This document shows positions 1-8,388 of a DNA stretch of 43,772 bases, in pieces (positions within the stretch are counted from its first letter, which is position 1; each line of letters begins with the position of its first letter). The notes under the pieces were generated by a model, which was given only the letters and a program-made list of their open reading frames with translations, did not search any database and was not told the origin of the DNA. This DNA is from Synechococcus sp. AG-679-C18 (GTDB lineage Bacteria; Cyanobacteriota; Cyanobacteriia; PCC-6307; Cyanobiaceae). Location of the stretch: NCBI GenBank assembly GCA_003210755.1, contig QCUL01000020.1:1-43772 (forward strand), given 5' to 3'. A program made the translations under genes and the position numbers.

Positions 1-48
1 CTTCCAGTTCTCCAGCTCTCTTTCGTCGATGAACTCCCACTCCTCCAT
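1..48 (-). CDS. Possible start of a gene running off the left edge
   Basis: An ATG at 48 opens a minus-strand frame that stays open for 16 codons to the window edge. The residues are strongly acidic (MEEWEFIDERELENWK). The only in-frame codons upstream before a TAG at 61-63 are non-start codons, so 48 is the natural start. A purine-rich GAGAG lies just upstream and could serve as a weak ribosome site. The fragment is too short to recognise, and it could be chance. Confidence 0.25.
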   Translation of the reverse strand, partial: MEEWEFIDERELENWK

Positions 49-232
49 ACTCTCACTGCACTAGTACAACTGTTCCAGCTGAGGCTATGACGGCTAGTCA
101 ACGCAAGTCATTGGCAAAGCGTGGGACTCCTTTCACCGCTGTGACCTCACCAAACAGCCATGCCCTTACCTGCACACCAGTACGCCCAAAGGGGCTGTCA
201 AAGTGTGGAGGTGAGCCGCCTCCGACCTTGCA

Positions 233-526
233 ATGCACAAAAGACTAATTATTTTTATAACTCTATTTGCATTTGCAACTCCTGCTATTGCTGGTAGCCC
301 CAAAGAAGATTGTTTAGAGTTTGCGAGATACCTTAATGGATGGTATTCTGCATCCAACGATAAACATGATAGTAAAAAGTATTTCTATAAAAAAGCTGCA
401 AAAGCAAGCCATAACATTGACAGTCACATGGGCATTGGCAAAGCAGAGAGGGATAGGATGGGAACTGGAATTCACAGAAAAACCAGATATAATTTCTGCA
501 AAAGTTATGGTGTTCGTTTCGAATAA
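233..526 (+). CDS. Small putative secreted protein, unknown function
   Basis: This 97-residue product is not recognised. Residues 1-21 form a clear signal peptide: basic MHKR, a hydrophobic stretch rich in Ile, Leu and Phe, then an AIAG cleavage-like end. The mature part of about 76 residues is basic and rich in Lys, Tyr and His, with one Cys near each end (CLEF and FCKSYG), so a single intramolecular disulfide is possible. No good Shine-Dalgarno sequence is seen before the ATG at 233. The gene lies in the decayed accessory segment next to tRNA-Val, 50 bases before a second candidate exported peptide. Export to the periplasm or outside is inferred from the signal peptide. Confidence 0.5.
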   Translation: MHKRLIIFITLFAFATPAIAGSPKEDCLEFARYLNGWYSASNDKHDSKKYFYKKAAKASHNIDSHMGIGKAERDRMGTGIHRKTRYNFCKSYGVRFE

Positions 527-576
527 TCACTAATGCTGCCAATGAAACAAAAAATCTTTTTCAAGATGGGGTGGCA

Positions 577-720
577 GTGAATCCTGTTTGGTCAGTGGTT
601 TCCCTTTCAGCAATAGTTGTCTTTCTATTCGTCGCTTTATCTGCTGCAAGCACAGGTGCTTATGAATGTGTGGGCGCTTGCAAGTGCATGATTGAATGCT
701 CTGGAAGCTGTCTCTGTTGA
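577..720 (+). CDS. Candidate cysteine-rich secreted micropeptide
   Basis: This short plus-strand frame, starting at GTG 577 (or GTG 571), codes for about 47 residues. A hydrophobic stretch (VVSLSAIVVFLFVALSAAS) looks like a signal peptide or membrane anchor. It is followed by a C-terminal tail of 19 residues with six cysteines in the pattern C-x3-C-x-C-x3-C-x3-C-x-C, that is, the unit C-x3-C-x-C twice. It ends at TGA 718-720. The frame is open back to 493 without ATG, and there is no clear ribosome site. The pattern suits a disulfide-rich or metal-binding exported peptide. It could also be a chance ORF or a remnant in a decaying segment. Confidence 0.4.
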   Translation: MNPVWSVVSLSAIVVFLFVALSAASTGAYECVGACKCMIECSGSCLC

Positions 721-777
721 TCGATGTATAACCCAAACTGAAAACAGGAATACATAGAACTAAAAGGCTGGGACAAC

Positions 778-903
778 ATGACCTTTAGTCCGAAGTACTT
801 AGCTACTCATCCCTGTAACTCCAGTACTATGGGAATGGGGCAGATGGCAATGGAAAAAGAACTAGAGCGTCTTAAAGCTGAGGTTTCTCAAGACAATGGA
901 TAA
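778..903 (+). CDS. Tiny hypothetical ORF (41 residues)
   Basis: An ATG at 778 opens a 41-codon frame ending at TAA 901-903. The first half contains one Cys and several Met. The second half (MEKELERLKAEVSQ) looks like a short amphipathic helix. It overlaps the start of the next tiny ORF by 8 bases, an arrangement common in phage-like gene runs. It is not recognised, and no strong ribosome site is visible. Confidence 0.25.
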   Translation: MTFSPKYLATHPCNSSTMGMGQMAMEKELERLKAEVSQDNG

Positions 904-1761
904 ATATGATCCTAAGTATGATTTATGGCTCCCTTGCACAGTATGTGGAGAGCTAGTACAGACGGTCTGAACATCGCTTACTTCAGCTAATGCCTTCACC
1001 AGGCGTTTGCGCTCGGCTGGGGTGTAGCTGCGCTTCAATTCACCGTCGTGTTGCAGCAGTGAAGAAGGCAAAGGCCACCCTTCAACATCTGCGGCTTCCA
1101 GCAGGTCTTCTAGTGCCTGTGAACCATGGCGAGCTAGGAAACCATCAGCACCATTCTTGGAGCCGTTTGGCTCGCTAGGAAGAATGCAGCGGTGTGGTCT
1201 TGCTCCACGCTTACGCGTCCAATTCCCGATATCTGTGGCGGCATCATCAACACTGATGTTGTCTTCAATGTCGGAGTCAAAAAGGATGATGACCTTGCGA
1301 CCACGCATTGGAATTGCCTTTAGTTCAGGCAAAAGACGGGTGTCATTGTCTGGATTCCATTTGCCGTTTTCATCGCGGCGATCTTTGGTGTTCCAAGTGC
1401 CGGTCAACCCAACAAAACAGAAGCCTGTTGGGATGTGCTCGTAACAGCTATCAACTTTGACTGGACCCTCAATCAACACCAGCGGGATGTTGACGTCTTC
1501 GAGATAGCCATCGGGCATTAACGGGCTGAAATAAGGACGCGAACCGCTTCCTTTTGGCGCTTTGAATTTGGGCTTACCTGTAGGGAACAAACGTCTGACG
1601 ATGTACTCATCGCCTTTGCTGTCCATGTATGGCTTGCCCTCGGGGTCGAGGAAGCAAATACCTAGATGGAAGCCATCGCTGAAATATTTGCCTTTAATCA
1701 GTTCCGCGTCGACTCCCCTTTTTTTCAGGTACTCGCTGTGTTCCTCTCGGAGATTTGGCAT
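862..1761 (-). CDS. TOPRIM/DUF3854-like protein, C-terminally truncated remnant
   Basis: The roughly 300-residue frame has TOPRIM-like signatures. There is an acidic strand motif (VLIEGPVK, residues about 95-102) and a second acidic motif (VIILFDSDIED, about 158-168) followed by a DDAATDIGNW helix. This matches the DUF3854/primase-associated TOPRIM domain of plasmids, phage satellites and integrative elements. Relatives are usually the front part of much larger primase-helicase proteins. Here the last 35 or so residues (after SDVQTV) look like nonsense and are antisense to a tiny ORF, so the gene is probably broken. The ATG at 1761 overlaps the stop of the upstream HTH gene (TGATG); a GTG at 1764 is an alternative. 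A role in replication of a mobile element is inferred. Confidence 0.65.
   Translation of the reverse strand: MPNLREEHSEYLKKRGVDAELIKGKYFSDGFHLGICFLDPEGKPYMDSKGDEYIVRRLFPTGKPKFKAPKGSGSRPYFSPLMPDGYLEDVNIPLVLIEGPVKVDSCYEHIPTGFCFVGLTGTWNTKDRRDENGKWNPDNDTRLLPELKAIPMRGRKVIILFDSDIEDNISVDDAATDIGNWTRKRGARPHRCILPSEPNGSKNGADGFLARHGSQALEDLLEAADVEGWPLPSSLLQHDGELKRSYTPAERKRLVKALAEVSDVQTVCTSSPHTVQGSHKSYLGSYLSIVLRNLSFKTL
896..970 (+). CDS. Tiny ORF with CxxC motif (24 residues), possibly truncated
   Basis: An ATG at 896 begins a frame of 24 codons (MDKYDPKYDLWLPCTVCGEL at its start) that ends at TGA 968-970. The CTVCG looks like half of a zinc knuckle, and the frame stops right where recognisable coding of the opposite-strand TOPRIM-like gene begins. 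One reading is that a rearrangement junction near 960-970 truncated both genes. It is not recognised as a family. Confidence 0.25.
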   Translation: MDKYDPKYDLWLPCTVCGELVQTV

Positions 1762-2075
1762 CACACTTGTCCCCCATCAACTAGTTGATCAAGGGTTGTC
1801 TCGTCATAGATCTCTATGTCTTGTTGGAGACGCTTTAGTTCTGCTTCTCGACGTTCGTCTTCTTTTTGTACCGCTTCGATGGTGCGTTGACGCTGCATTT
1901 CCCTAATTGCAGGGATGCAATAAACAACAGGACCACCTATGGATCCAGTTGCATAAACCCAATGCGTTCCAGCATCGAGCCTGCGCTCACGGCGCATGTT
2001 TCTGAGGGTGCTTGGCTTTATGTGCAGAAGATCTGAAGCTTCTGGTTCAAGCACCCAATCGTGCGTGGCTTTCAT
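1761..2075 (-). CDS. Small helix-turn-helix (excisionase/MerR-like) protein
   Basis: This product of 104 residues begins with a winged-helix-like segment (LEPEASDLLHIKPSTLRNMR), in which the SDLLHIKPSTLRN part has the shape of an excisionase or MerR-type HTH. A basic RRERR run and a strand stretch (THWVYATGSIGGPVVY) complete the domain at about residue 52. The remainder, about 58-92, is a charged helix that may be coiled coil. The stop overlaps the start of the TOPRIM-like gene, so the two form an operon. This pair is typical of integrative elements that sit at tRNA genes. The function as excision or replication regulator is inferred. No integrase is visible in the window. Confidence 0.55.
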   Translation of the reverse strand: MKATHDWVLEPEASDLLHIKPSTLRNMRRERRLDAGTHWVYATGSIGGPVVYCIPAIREMQRQRTIEAVQKEDERREAELKRLQQDIEIYDETTLDQLVDGGQV

Positions 2076-2435
2076 GGATAAGGAAAAACCGCAAACCCAG
2101 CGAGATCCTGTCCTCTACCTGCTGGTGAATGCCGTTTTCTCCTCTTGGCTTTCTAAGTGGGGCTTGCCAAGCCTGATTCCAACTTCTCCACTGATTCGCC
2201 CCCTGCATGACCGACGGGACCGCAGTGGAGTCCTTAACCGTCGTTTCTTCTTCAAGCCCAGGAATGTGCAGGCATTACCTGGGAGGGTCGGTGTCTGAGG
2301 AGATTGCGACTTTGCTATTTGGAATTATGGCGAGGGTGATGGCAGGTAGGGCGTAACGCTGGGAAAGTCGTGCCAAAGGCAGGCCCTGACTAGAGGGCTG
2401 TTGGCACCGAGTTGGCATATCTTCTGCTGAGCATT
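2076..2435. other. Intergenic stretch between the HTH gene and tRNA-Val
   Basis: About 360 bases without a convincing gene. A plus-strand frame up to 2298 has no recognisable product and no family-like composition. The region must hold the promoter of the minus-strand HTH gene at its left end. I looked for a second copy of the tRNA 3' end (an attachment repeat) and found none. Confidence 0.4.
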
Positions 2436-2460
2436 AAAAAAGCCACCTTGGGAAGGTGGC
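2436..2460 (-). terminator. Rho-independent terminator after tRNA-Val
   Basis: A perfect 8-bp stem (GCCACCTT at 2442-2449 with AAGGTGGC at 2453-2460) encloses a 3-base loop. Read on the minus strand it is followed by six T residues (2441-2436). It lies 33 bases beyond the 3' end of tRNA-Val, as expected for its terminator. Confidence 0.85.
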
Positions 2461-2493
2461 CGTTAATCCAGTTGTGACTGGGGTTTTGCGTGA

Positions 2494-2565
<72 letters not shown>

Positions 2566-2624
2566 TTCGCTGATGATTCTGCCTGAAGGTGGCAGGCTAT
2601 GCCCATCATTGTGCTTCTCCAAAC

Positions 2625-3137
2625 ATGGCTTCCGGCCGTGAGCACGATCAAGCCACCTGTGCCCTGTCTTTGATCTACGGATTGATCTGGTGGCCATGGC
2701 TGGGCTTCAGTGGCGCTGCCTGCAGCGGATTGGCCTTTTTATTCGGAGGGCTGCTGCTTTCCCCAGACCTTGACATCAATTCCAGGCCCTATCAACGCTG
2801 GGGTGCGCTGCGCTGGTTGTGGTGGCCATACCAACGCCTAATCCGTCACCGCTCGGTGTTGTCGCACAGCCCATTTCTGGGAACAACCCTTCGGCTGGCT
2901 TATCTCATCTGTTTTGTGACAGCCATCAGTTGGCTCGGAAGCCTTTGGGGAACCCCTACTCCAAGGCAATGGCTGAGCTGGATGGAAAAGGCGTGGACCG
3001 ATTCTTCAGGCTTGGTTCTTATCGGATTAATCGGCATCGAAGCAAGTGCTTGGTTGCATCTGATTCAGGACGGTGATCCCATGCCAAGGCTGTCGATTAA
3101 GCCACAATCGCCAATGAAGCGAAGACGTCGTCGTTGA
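2625..3137 (+). CDS. DUF2227-like membrane protein (putative metal-binding)
   Basis: The 170-residue product starts MASGREHDQAT, a His/Asp/Glu pattern characteristic of cyanobacterial DUF2227 'putative metal-binding' proteins. Further conserved-looking polar residues are SPDLDINS, RHRSVLSHSP and the HLIQDGDP motif near the C-terminus, within hydrophobic segments at about 15-50, 90-110 and 130-150. The ATG at 2625 is preferred because homologues begin with this motif; an in-frame GTG exists at 2589. The overall look (D and H clusters in membrane helices) resembles the YdjM/LexA-regulated membrane hydrolase type. The metal and substrate are unknown. Confidence 0.7.
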   Translation: MASGREHDQATCALSLIYGLIWWPWLGFSGAACSGLAFLFGGLLLSPDLDINSRPYQRWGALRWLWWPYQRLIRHRSVLSHSPFLGTTLRLAYLICFVTAISWLGSLWGTPTPRQWLSWMEKAWTDSSGLVLIGLIGIEASAWLHLIQDGDPMPRLSIKPQSPMKRRRRR

Positions 3138-3485
3138 CCGATGTCAACCAAGCAAAACTTCTGCAATAACTCGACTTTGATGGCGATTGGGGTGTGAGTA
3201 CAAACGAGTCCCTCACCACTTGATTCCGTCTAAGACGCCGTTGACCAGTGGGAAATGCTTGGTTCGAATGAATGGCATCCGAGGAAAAGAAAGCTCTGTT
3301 CGAATGATGTGGAGAGGCAAAAGAACACATCTGAATCTTTCAATTCCTGCCTCAATCTCCCTTCATGCTGCTCGCACCCAATCAGCAGATGGGCTGCTTC
3401 AGACACCTGGGGGCATTGAATTGAACGGCTTTGCAGATGATGGCTCGCTGAGCCGTGAAACTTAAACGATTCTCCACTGACCCCC
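3138..3485. other. Intergenic stretch upstream of mazG
   Basis: Just under 350 bases with overlapping open frames on both strands (for example 3187-3465 plus and 3230-3493 minus). None has a recognisable domain, a good ribosome site or coding-like composition. I see no tRNA, repeat or terminator here; it presumably carries the mazG promoter. Confidence 0.35.
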
Positions 3486-4328
3486 ATGAGCAACGCAATG
3501 CACGATCTAGTCGGGGTAGTCGCGCAACTCCGCGACCCGAATCAGGGTTGCCCCTGGGACCTCAAGCAAACGCATCAAACCTTGATTCCCTACCTGTTGG
3601 AGGAGGCTCATGAAGTCGTGGACGCAATTCGTCATGGCGACGACCGTCACCTTCAAGAAGAATTAGGCGATCTTCTGCTCCAGGTTGTGCTGCACGCTCA
3701 ACTCGCGCAAGAACAAAAGCGCTTCGATCTTGATGCCGTTGCTCGTGGGATCAGTGACAAGTTGATTCGTCGCCATCCTCACGTCTTTGGCGATGCAGAG
3801 GCTTTTGACAGCGAAGCCGTCTCCGCAAACTGGGAGATCATCAAGGCCGCAGAAAAAGCCGAGCGCGGCGAGATTCCCTTCGAATCAACCAGTCCATTGA
3901 GTGATCAACTCGCCAGCAAAATTCGTGGACAACCAGCCCTGGCTGGCGCCATGACCCTCTCGCGCAAAGCCGCCAAAGCGGGCTTTGAGTGGGACGACAT
4001 CAAGGGCGTTTGGGGCAAAGTCCATGAGGAGCTTGAAGAACTCAAGGAGGCCGTTGCCTCTGGGGATCAGCAGCACGCTCAGGAAGAGCTGGGCGATCTA
4101 CTGTTCACTCTTGTGAATGTGGCGCGCTGGTGTGACATCAAGCCAGAGGAAGGATTGGCAAGCACAAACCAGCGTTTTCTTGATCGCTTCTCTCGGGTTG
4201 AAGCGGCTTTAGGGGGACAACTTCAAGGACACAGCATCAGTGAGCTAGAAGCTTTGTGGCAGCAAGCCAAGTTAGCGATACGTGAGGAACAGAACTCACT
4301 CGCCAGACCTCAAAACGAACGGGCATGA
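3486..4328 (+). CDS. mazG: Nucleoside triphosphate pyrophosphohydrolase MazG
   Basis: This enzyme hydrolyses nucleoside triphosphates to monophosphate and pyrophosphate and is thought to clean the nucleotide pool. The 280-residue protein has the tandem MazG arrangement. The first metal-binding helix pair is LLEEAHEVVDAIR...LQEELGDLLLQVVLHAQ (about residues 37-73). The second is HEELEELKEAV...AQEELGDLLFTLVNVARW (about 178-215). The paired E-x2-E and E-x2-D motifs bind magnesium. Start ATG 3486 gives the usual length; ATG 3498 is possible. The stop codon lies in the loop of a candidate terminator. Confidence 0.92.
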   Translation: MSNAMHDLVGVVAQLRDPNQGCPWDLKQTHQTLIPYLLEEAHEVVDAIRHGDDRHLQEELGDLLLQVVLHAQLAQEQKRFDLDAVARGISDKLIRRHPHVFGDAEAFDSEAVSANWEIIKAAEKAERGEIPFESTSPLSDQLASKIRGQPALAGAMTLSRKAAKAGFEWDDIKGVWGKVHEELEELKEAVASGDQQHAQEELGDLLFTLVNVARWCDIKPEEGLASTNQRFLDRFSRVEAALGGQLQGHSISELEALWQQAKLAIREEQNSLARPQNERA

Positions 4329-4339
4329 TTCCCGTTTTT
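4318..4339 (+). terminator. Candidate terminator after mazG
   Basis: AACGGG (4318-4323) pairs with CCCGTT (4331-4336) across a 7-base loop that contains the mazG stop codon, followed by a run of five T. The stem is short, but position and T-run fit intrinsic termination. The 3' end of the convergent ArfB-like gene lies immediately beyond. Confidence 0.5.
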
Positions 4340-4772
4340 AATCATCGGGAGAGGGACGCTGTTGACGATTTTTTTTGATCTGACTGCGACGCCCCTTGGC
4401 CTCAAGACGTCGCTGTACAGCGCCTTTCCCAGGGCGAGTAGCCCGGCGCTTTGGGGGAGGCGGCTTCAAGCCCTCTCTCAACACATCAGCAAGCCGAGCC
4501 ATTGCTCTCTGACGGTTTTGCCACTGCGAACGCTCCTCGGCAGCCACCACCCTCAGGCATCCATCAACCAGTCGCGATGCAAGAGCTTCCATCAGTCGTT
4601 GTCGCCGAAAGGGACCCAGTACCGCCGAGCGTTCCAGATCGAACACCAGCTCTACCCGAGAATCAGTGGTGTTAACCCCCTGACCTCCGGGGCCTGAGGC
4701 CCGAGAAAAACGCCATTGCAGCTCCCTGGAGGGGATCACCAGGTGACTATTCACAGTGAGGTCCTGGGGCAT
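4338..4772 (-). CDS. arfB: ArfB-like peptidyl-tRNA hydrolase (GGQ domain)
   Basis: A 144-residue relative of class I release factors. The catalytic loop [12 protein letters not shown] (about residues 23-34) carries the GGQ motif that hydrolyses the ester bond of peptidyl-tRNA. The C-terminal tail ([20 protein letters not shown] onwards) is strongly basic and lacks codon-recognition domains. This is the layout of ArfB/YaeJ, which rescues ribosomes stalled on mRNAs without a stop codon by inserting its tail into the mRNA channel. It is convergent with mazG and divergent from speE. Confidence 0.85.
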   Translation of the reverse strand: MPQDLTVNSHLVIPSRELQWRFSRASGPGGQGVNTTDSRVELVFDLERSAVLGPFRRQRLMEALASRLVDGCLRVVAAEERSQWQNRQRAMARLADVLREGLKPPPPKRRATRPGKGAVQRRLEAKGRRSQIKKNRQQRPSPDD

Positions 4773-4895
4773 TGTTCCAGCACTCCGTCAATGCATCAAT
4801 CGCTGAAATACCGACTGAAAGCATTGACCTTGGCATCACTCCATCGATCCGTCGCTGGTTTTAGCTGGGTGGAGCAAACGTTCCATCAACCCACC

Positions 4896-5759
4896 ATGAC
4901 CACTGCAAGCCAGACCAGTGGCAACTGGATTGATGAGCACCACAACGGAGTGCGTTACGGACTGGAAGGCACGGTGCTGGTTGACGAGACCAGTCCTTTT
5001 CAGCGAATCACCGTGATCGATAGCCAGCGTTATGGGAAGAGTCTTTTACTAGATGGCTGCTGGATGACTGCAGAGCACCAGGAACGTCACTATCACGAAT
5101 CATTGGTACATCCTGCGCTCTGCTCAGCAGAATCGATTGAACGCGTGCTCGTAATCGGCGGCGGTGATGGTGGAACCGCCAGAGAATGCCTGCGGCACCC
5201 AGGCGTCAAGCACCTTGACATGGTGGAAATTGACGGCCGAGTTGTGGAGCTCTGCCAAGAACACTTACCGACGATCGGAGGCTGTTGCTGGAATGACCCC
5301 CGGTTTCACTTAAAGATTGGCGATGGAATCGCCTGGGCCGCGAAGGCCGAAGAGAGCTCCTACGACGTTGTACTGGTGGATGGATCAGACCCGGCAGGTC
5401 CCGCCGAAGGCTTATTCAACCGATCTTTCTTCAGCAACTGTCGCCGCATCCTGAAGCCGGGTGGGGTATTCGGCACCCAAAGCGAATCACCGGAGGCCTT
5501 CCGGAAAGTACACATCGACATGGTGAAGCTGATCCGGGAGCTGTTTGACCACGCCGATCCGCTCTACGGCTGGGTTCCGATGTATCCAAGTGGTTGGTGG
5601 AGCTGGACTTTTGCAGCCAAAGAGGCACCTTGCTACCTCACCGTCAGAAACGATCGGGCCGCGGCCGTGGCCGAAGGTTGTGCCATCTGGAGTCCTCGCT
5701 GGCAACAAGGAGCTTTCAACACCATCCCAGCCTTCATCGAACGGGAACTGAATCAATGA
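4896..5759 (+). CDS. speE: Spermidine synthase (polyamine aminopropyltransferase)
   Basis: It transfers an aminopropyl group from decarboxylated S-adenosylmethionine to putrescine. The product of 287 residues has the family's features: an N-terminal beta domain ([24 protein letters not shown]), the nucleotide loop [15 protein letters not shown] (about residues 83-97), [12 protein letters not shown], and the active-site [21 protein letters not shown] 4896 gives the usual length, although the frame is open to 4716. Its stop overlaps the start of speB (ATGA), so the two are translated as a pair and together supply polyamines. Confidence 0.93.
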   Translation: MTTASQTSGNWIDEHHNGVRYGLEGTVLVDETSPFQRITVIDSQRYGKSLLLDGCWMTAEHQERHYHESLVHPALCSAESIERVLVIGGGDGGTARECLRHPGVKHLDMVEIDGRVVELCQEHLPTIGGCCWNDPRFHLKIGDGIAWAAKAEESSYDVVLVDGSDPAGPAEGLFNRSFFSNCRRILKPGGVFGTQSESPEAFRKVHIDMVKLIRELFDHADPLYGWVPMYPSGWWSWTFAAKEAPCYLTVRNDRAAAVAEGCAIWSPRWQQGAFNTIPAFIERELNQ

Positions 5760-6643
5760 CTAACTTCACAGCCCAACTCATCCATCAGAACTTGTTTGAC
5801 GATGAAGGTGCCATTTTCATGGGAGCACGCCGCAATCCCGATGGATGCCGAGTCGCGATCTTTGGCGTTCCCTATGACGGCACCACCTCATTCCGCCCTG
5901 GAACAAGGTTTGGACCAGCTGCAATTCGTGAGGTAAGCGCTGGGCTTGAGACCTACTGCCCACAGCTCGATCTAGATCTCGAAGACTTCTCCTACGCAGA
6001 TATCGGAGCCGTTGACATTCCTTACGGCGATCCGGAACCGGTCGTGGATTGTGTACGCAATGCCACAAGCACTGTTCTTTCCAAAAACATAAAACCCTTG
6101 ATGCTTGGCGGTGAACATTCCGTCAGCTCTGGAGCTGTCGCTGCCGTGGCAGAGCAACATCCAGACCTCGTACTGGTGCAACTCGACGCCCATGCCGACT
6201 TGCGGCATGAATGGCTTGGTGCACGTCACAGCCACGCCTGCGCCATGCGTCGATGCTTGGAAGTTCTTCCCAGCCAACAGCTTTTGCAGATCGCAATCCG
6301 CAGCGGAACCTCTGACGAATTCAAAGAACTGCGTAGCAGCGGACGACTCATCACAATCCAAGACATGGCCGATCGCTTGGGTGCGTTAAGGGGACGACCG
6401 ATCTACCTCACAGTGGACCTCGACTGGTTTGACCCAGCTGTAATGCCCGGCACAGGAACTCCTGAACCAGGTGGATTTCTCTGGAGCGATTTCGCTGCAA
6501 TCATTAACGAGCTTCGCCACCACCGCCTTATGGCAGCAGACGTGGTGGAACTCTCACCTCAACTCGACCCAAGCGGGATCAGCAGCATTCTGGCTGCCAA
6601 AGTCACACGAAGCCTGCTGTTATTGATGGCTCAAGGGGAATGA
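5756..6643 (+). CDS. speB: Agmatinase/ureohydrolase
   Basis: The 295-residue protein belongs to the arginase/agmatinase family with a dinuclear manganese site. Ligand motifs are LGGEHS (about residues 118-123), QLDAHADLR (about 142-150) and VDLDWFDP (about 221-228). [10 protein letters not shown] follows as in agmatinases. It probably converts agmatine to putrescine and urea, feeding the overlapping speE upstream and producing urea that the urease encoded further right could recycle. Start ATG 5756 lies in the ATGA overlap with speE. Substrate assignment rests on the partner gene; guanidinobutyrase or arginase activity is not excluded by sequence alone. Confidence 0.88.
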   Translation: MTNFTAQLIHQNLFDDEGAIFMGARRNPDGCRVAIFGVPYDGTTSFRPGTRFGPAAIREVSAGLETYCPQLDLDLEDFSYADIGAVDIPYGDPEPVVDCVRNATSTVLSKNIKPLMLGGEHSVSSGAVAAVAEQHPDLVLVQLDAHADLRHEWLGARHSHACAMRRCLEVLPSQQLLQIAIRSGTSDEFKELRSSGRLITIQDMADRLGALRGRPIYLTVDLDWFDPAVMPGTGTPEPGGFLWSDFAAIINELRHHRLMAADVVELSPQLDPSGISSILAAKVTRSLLLLMAQGE

Positions 6644-6830
6644 GCAACTGAAAGTTTTCAACGATCATCATATTTCCAGATCAAGTAGCTTGCATGAAGT
6701 AAATGAAAGCCTTTGCGGCCAAAAAACCTCAAAAAATATAAATTCAGAAGCAGTAAATCAAGCAGTCATCTTTTTACTTGAAACGAATCAGATCAAAAGA
6801 ACTTCTAACTAAGTGCCTAATTAAGTAGGC

Positions 6831-7205
6831 TTAGAGTAATACTGTGAATTCAGATTCTTGATCTGAATTCTGCATCGAATCACAGAAATCCAACTGTCGT
6901 TCCAGCGGCACAAGCACAGATTCGCTGAGATTGAGTTCAGGAAGTGATGGTGGACGAGAAGTCCAGTGGTGACAAAAAACCTGGCTAGCCAATTCCGGAT
7001 GAACGGAAAGTCGACGCAAGCGACACCATCCTGTTCCAGTGGGCGCAGGGGGAGTGCAATGCACACAGGATTGGCAACTTGACTGAGTCACAACACACCT
7101 GGCGAAACGCGAGCTCAGACTAAGGACGCTTGCAAAAGCGGTCCACAAAATCGCCAAAATCTGCTGCTTTGCTTCCAATTCCAATTTCGCTGCGAATTGG
7201 TTCAT
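6831..7205 (-). CDS. Small Cys/His-rich protein, unknown function
   Basis: A 124-residue frame starting at ATG 7205, divergent from gcvT with only 26 bases between starts. Residues 1-35 form a helix-like segment (QFAAKLELEAKQQILAILWT). The middle holds clustered Cys and His residues (CQSCVHC, then GWCRLR, then FCHH). This suggests a zinc-binding ribbon. The family is not recognised. The Cys/His spacing and ordered composition argue for a real gene rather than a shadow, since no gene lies on the opposite strand. Confidence 0.5.
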   Translation of the reverse strand: MNQFAAKLELEAKQQILAILWTAFASVLSLSSRFARCVVTQSSCQSCVHCTPPAPTGTGWCRLRRLSVHPELASQVFCHHWTSRPPSLPELNLSESVLVPLERQLDFCDSMQNSDQESEFTVLL

Positions 7206-7231
7206 AGGATTTGTGAGCACGCCATCTGGTC

Positions 7232-8341
7232 ATGGACCTGAACCAAACACCGCTCCATGACCTCTGCATCTCAGCAGGAGGCCGCATGGTGCCCTTTGCC
7301 GGGTGGGACATGCCTGTCCAGTTCTCAGGCTTAGTCACTGAACACAAGGCCGTGCGCACCGACACTGGCATGTTCGACATCTCCCACATGGGAGTTCTGC
7401 GCATTGAAGGAGCCAATCCAAAAGACGCTCTCCAAAAACTGGTACCGAGTGATCTTCACCGAATCGGCCCTGGCCAGGCCTGCTACACAGTCCTGCTGAA
7501 TGAGCAGGGTGGAATCATCGATGACCTGATCGTTTACGACCTCGGCCCGTCGTTTTCGAGTAAAAATCACGAAACATTGTTGGTGGTGATCAATGCAGCC
7601 TGTGCTGAAACAGACACAGTTTGGATTCGCCAACATCTTGAAGAGGCTGATCTGCAGGTCCTCGATGAAAAGAAAAACGGAGTTCTACTCGCTCTCCAAG
7701 GGCCAAAAGCAATTGCTCTTTTGGAGCGACTCAGCAGAGACGATCTGAGCGAACTACCTCGCTTCGGCCATCGCACACTCAAAATTGATGGTCTCAACGC
7801 CCCGGTTTTCACAGCCCGCACTGGCTACACGGGAGAAGACGGTGTCGAGCTGCTGCTTAACGCAGAAGACGGCCGCAAGCTCTGGACGCAGTTGATCGAG
7901 GAGGGTGTCACCCCCTGCGGTCTTGGTGCTCGAGACACCTTGCGCCTGGAGGCGGCGATGCATCTCTATGGCCAAGACATGAACGCCGAAACCACCCCTT
8001 TCGATGCCGGCTTGGGCTGGCTGGTGCACTTAGAAATGCCAGCAAATTTCGTCGGTCGTCAAGCGCTCGAAAAAGCGGCAGAGCATGGTCCCTCAAAGCG
8101 TCTCGTCGGGTTGAAGCTCGAAGGCCGTTCAATTGCTCGTCATGATTACCCCGTTATCCACGAAGGGGCTTCAGTGGGGGTAGTTACGAGCGGTAGCTGG
8201 TCTCCAACCCTTGAGGAACCAATCGCTCTTGCTTTTCTTCCACAAGCCCTAGCAAAACTCGGTACAGAGATCAGTGTGGAGATTCGTGGGCAGCTCAAAC
8301 CAGCCACTGTGGTGAGGCGTCCCTTCTACCGCCGTTCCTAA
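7232..8341 (+). CDS. gcvT: Glycine cleavage system T protein (aminomethyltransferase)
   Basis: It transfers the methylene group from the aminomethyl-lipoyl H protein to tetrahydrofolate and releases ammonia. In cyanobacteria this is part of photorespiratory glycine use. The 369-residue length is normal. Family motifs include [33 protein letters not shown] and [21 protein letters not shown] (about residues 230-250), with C-terminal [17 protein letters not shown]. The aspS start follows 47 bases later on the same strand, so co-transcription is likely. The P and H protein genes are not in the window. Confidence 0.95.
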   Translation: MDLNQTPLHDLCISAGGRMVPFAGWDMPVQFSGLVTEHKAVRTDTGMFDISHMGVLRIEGANPKDALQKLVPSDLHRIGPGQACYTVLLNEQGGIIDDLIVYDLGPSFSSKNHETLLVVINAACAETDTVWIRQHLEEADLQVLDEKKNGVLLALQGPKAIALLERLSRDDLSELPRFGHRTLKIDGLNAPVFTARTGYTGEDGVELLLNAEDGRKLWTQLIEEGVTPCGLGARDTLRLEAAMHLYGQDMNAETTPFDAGLGWLVHLEMPANFVGRQALEKAAEHGPSKRLVGLKLEGRSIARHDYPVIHEGASVGVVTSGSWSPTLEEPIALAFLPQALAKLGTEISVEIRGQLKPATVVRRPFYRRS

Positions 8342-8388
8342 TCCGGGCACAGGGTGTGGGAAACTCGCCTCTCTCCAGCGAAACTCCC

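Noticed and set aside
1157..1444. Plus-strand frames at 1157-1444 and 1562-1906
   Set aside because: They are antisense to the TOPRIM-like gene and its HTH neighbour and show no domain features.
1..2493. A second copy of the tRNA-Val 3' end as an attachment site
   Set aside because: No match of useful length to the T-arm/acceptor sequence was found left of the tRNA.
3255..3280. GGTTCGAAT resembling a tRNA T-arm
   Set aside because: No acceptor, D or anticodon stem can be built around it.
3187..3465. Plus-strand frame upstream of mazG as a possible gene
   Set aside because: No ribosome site or family-like pattern, and overlapping frames on the other strand are equally open.
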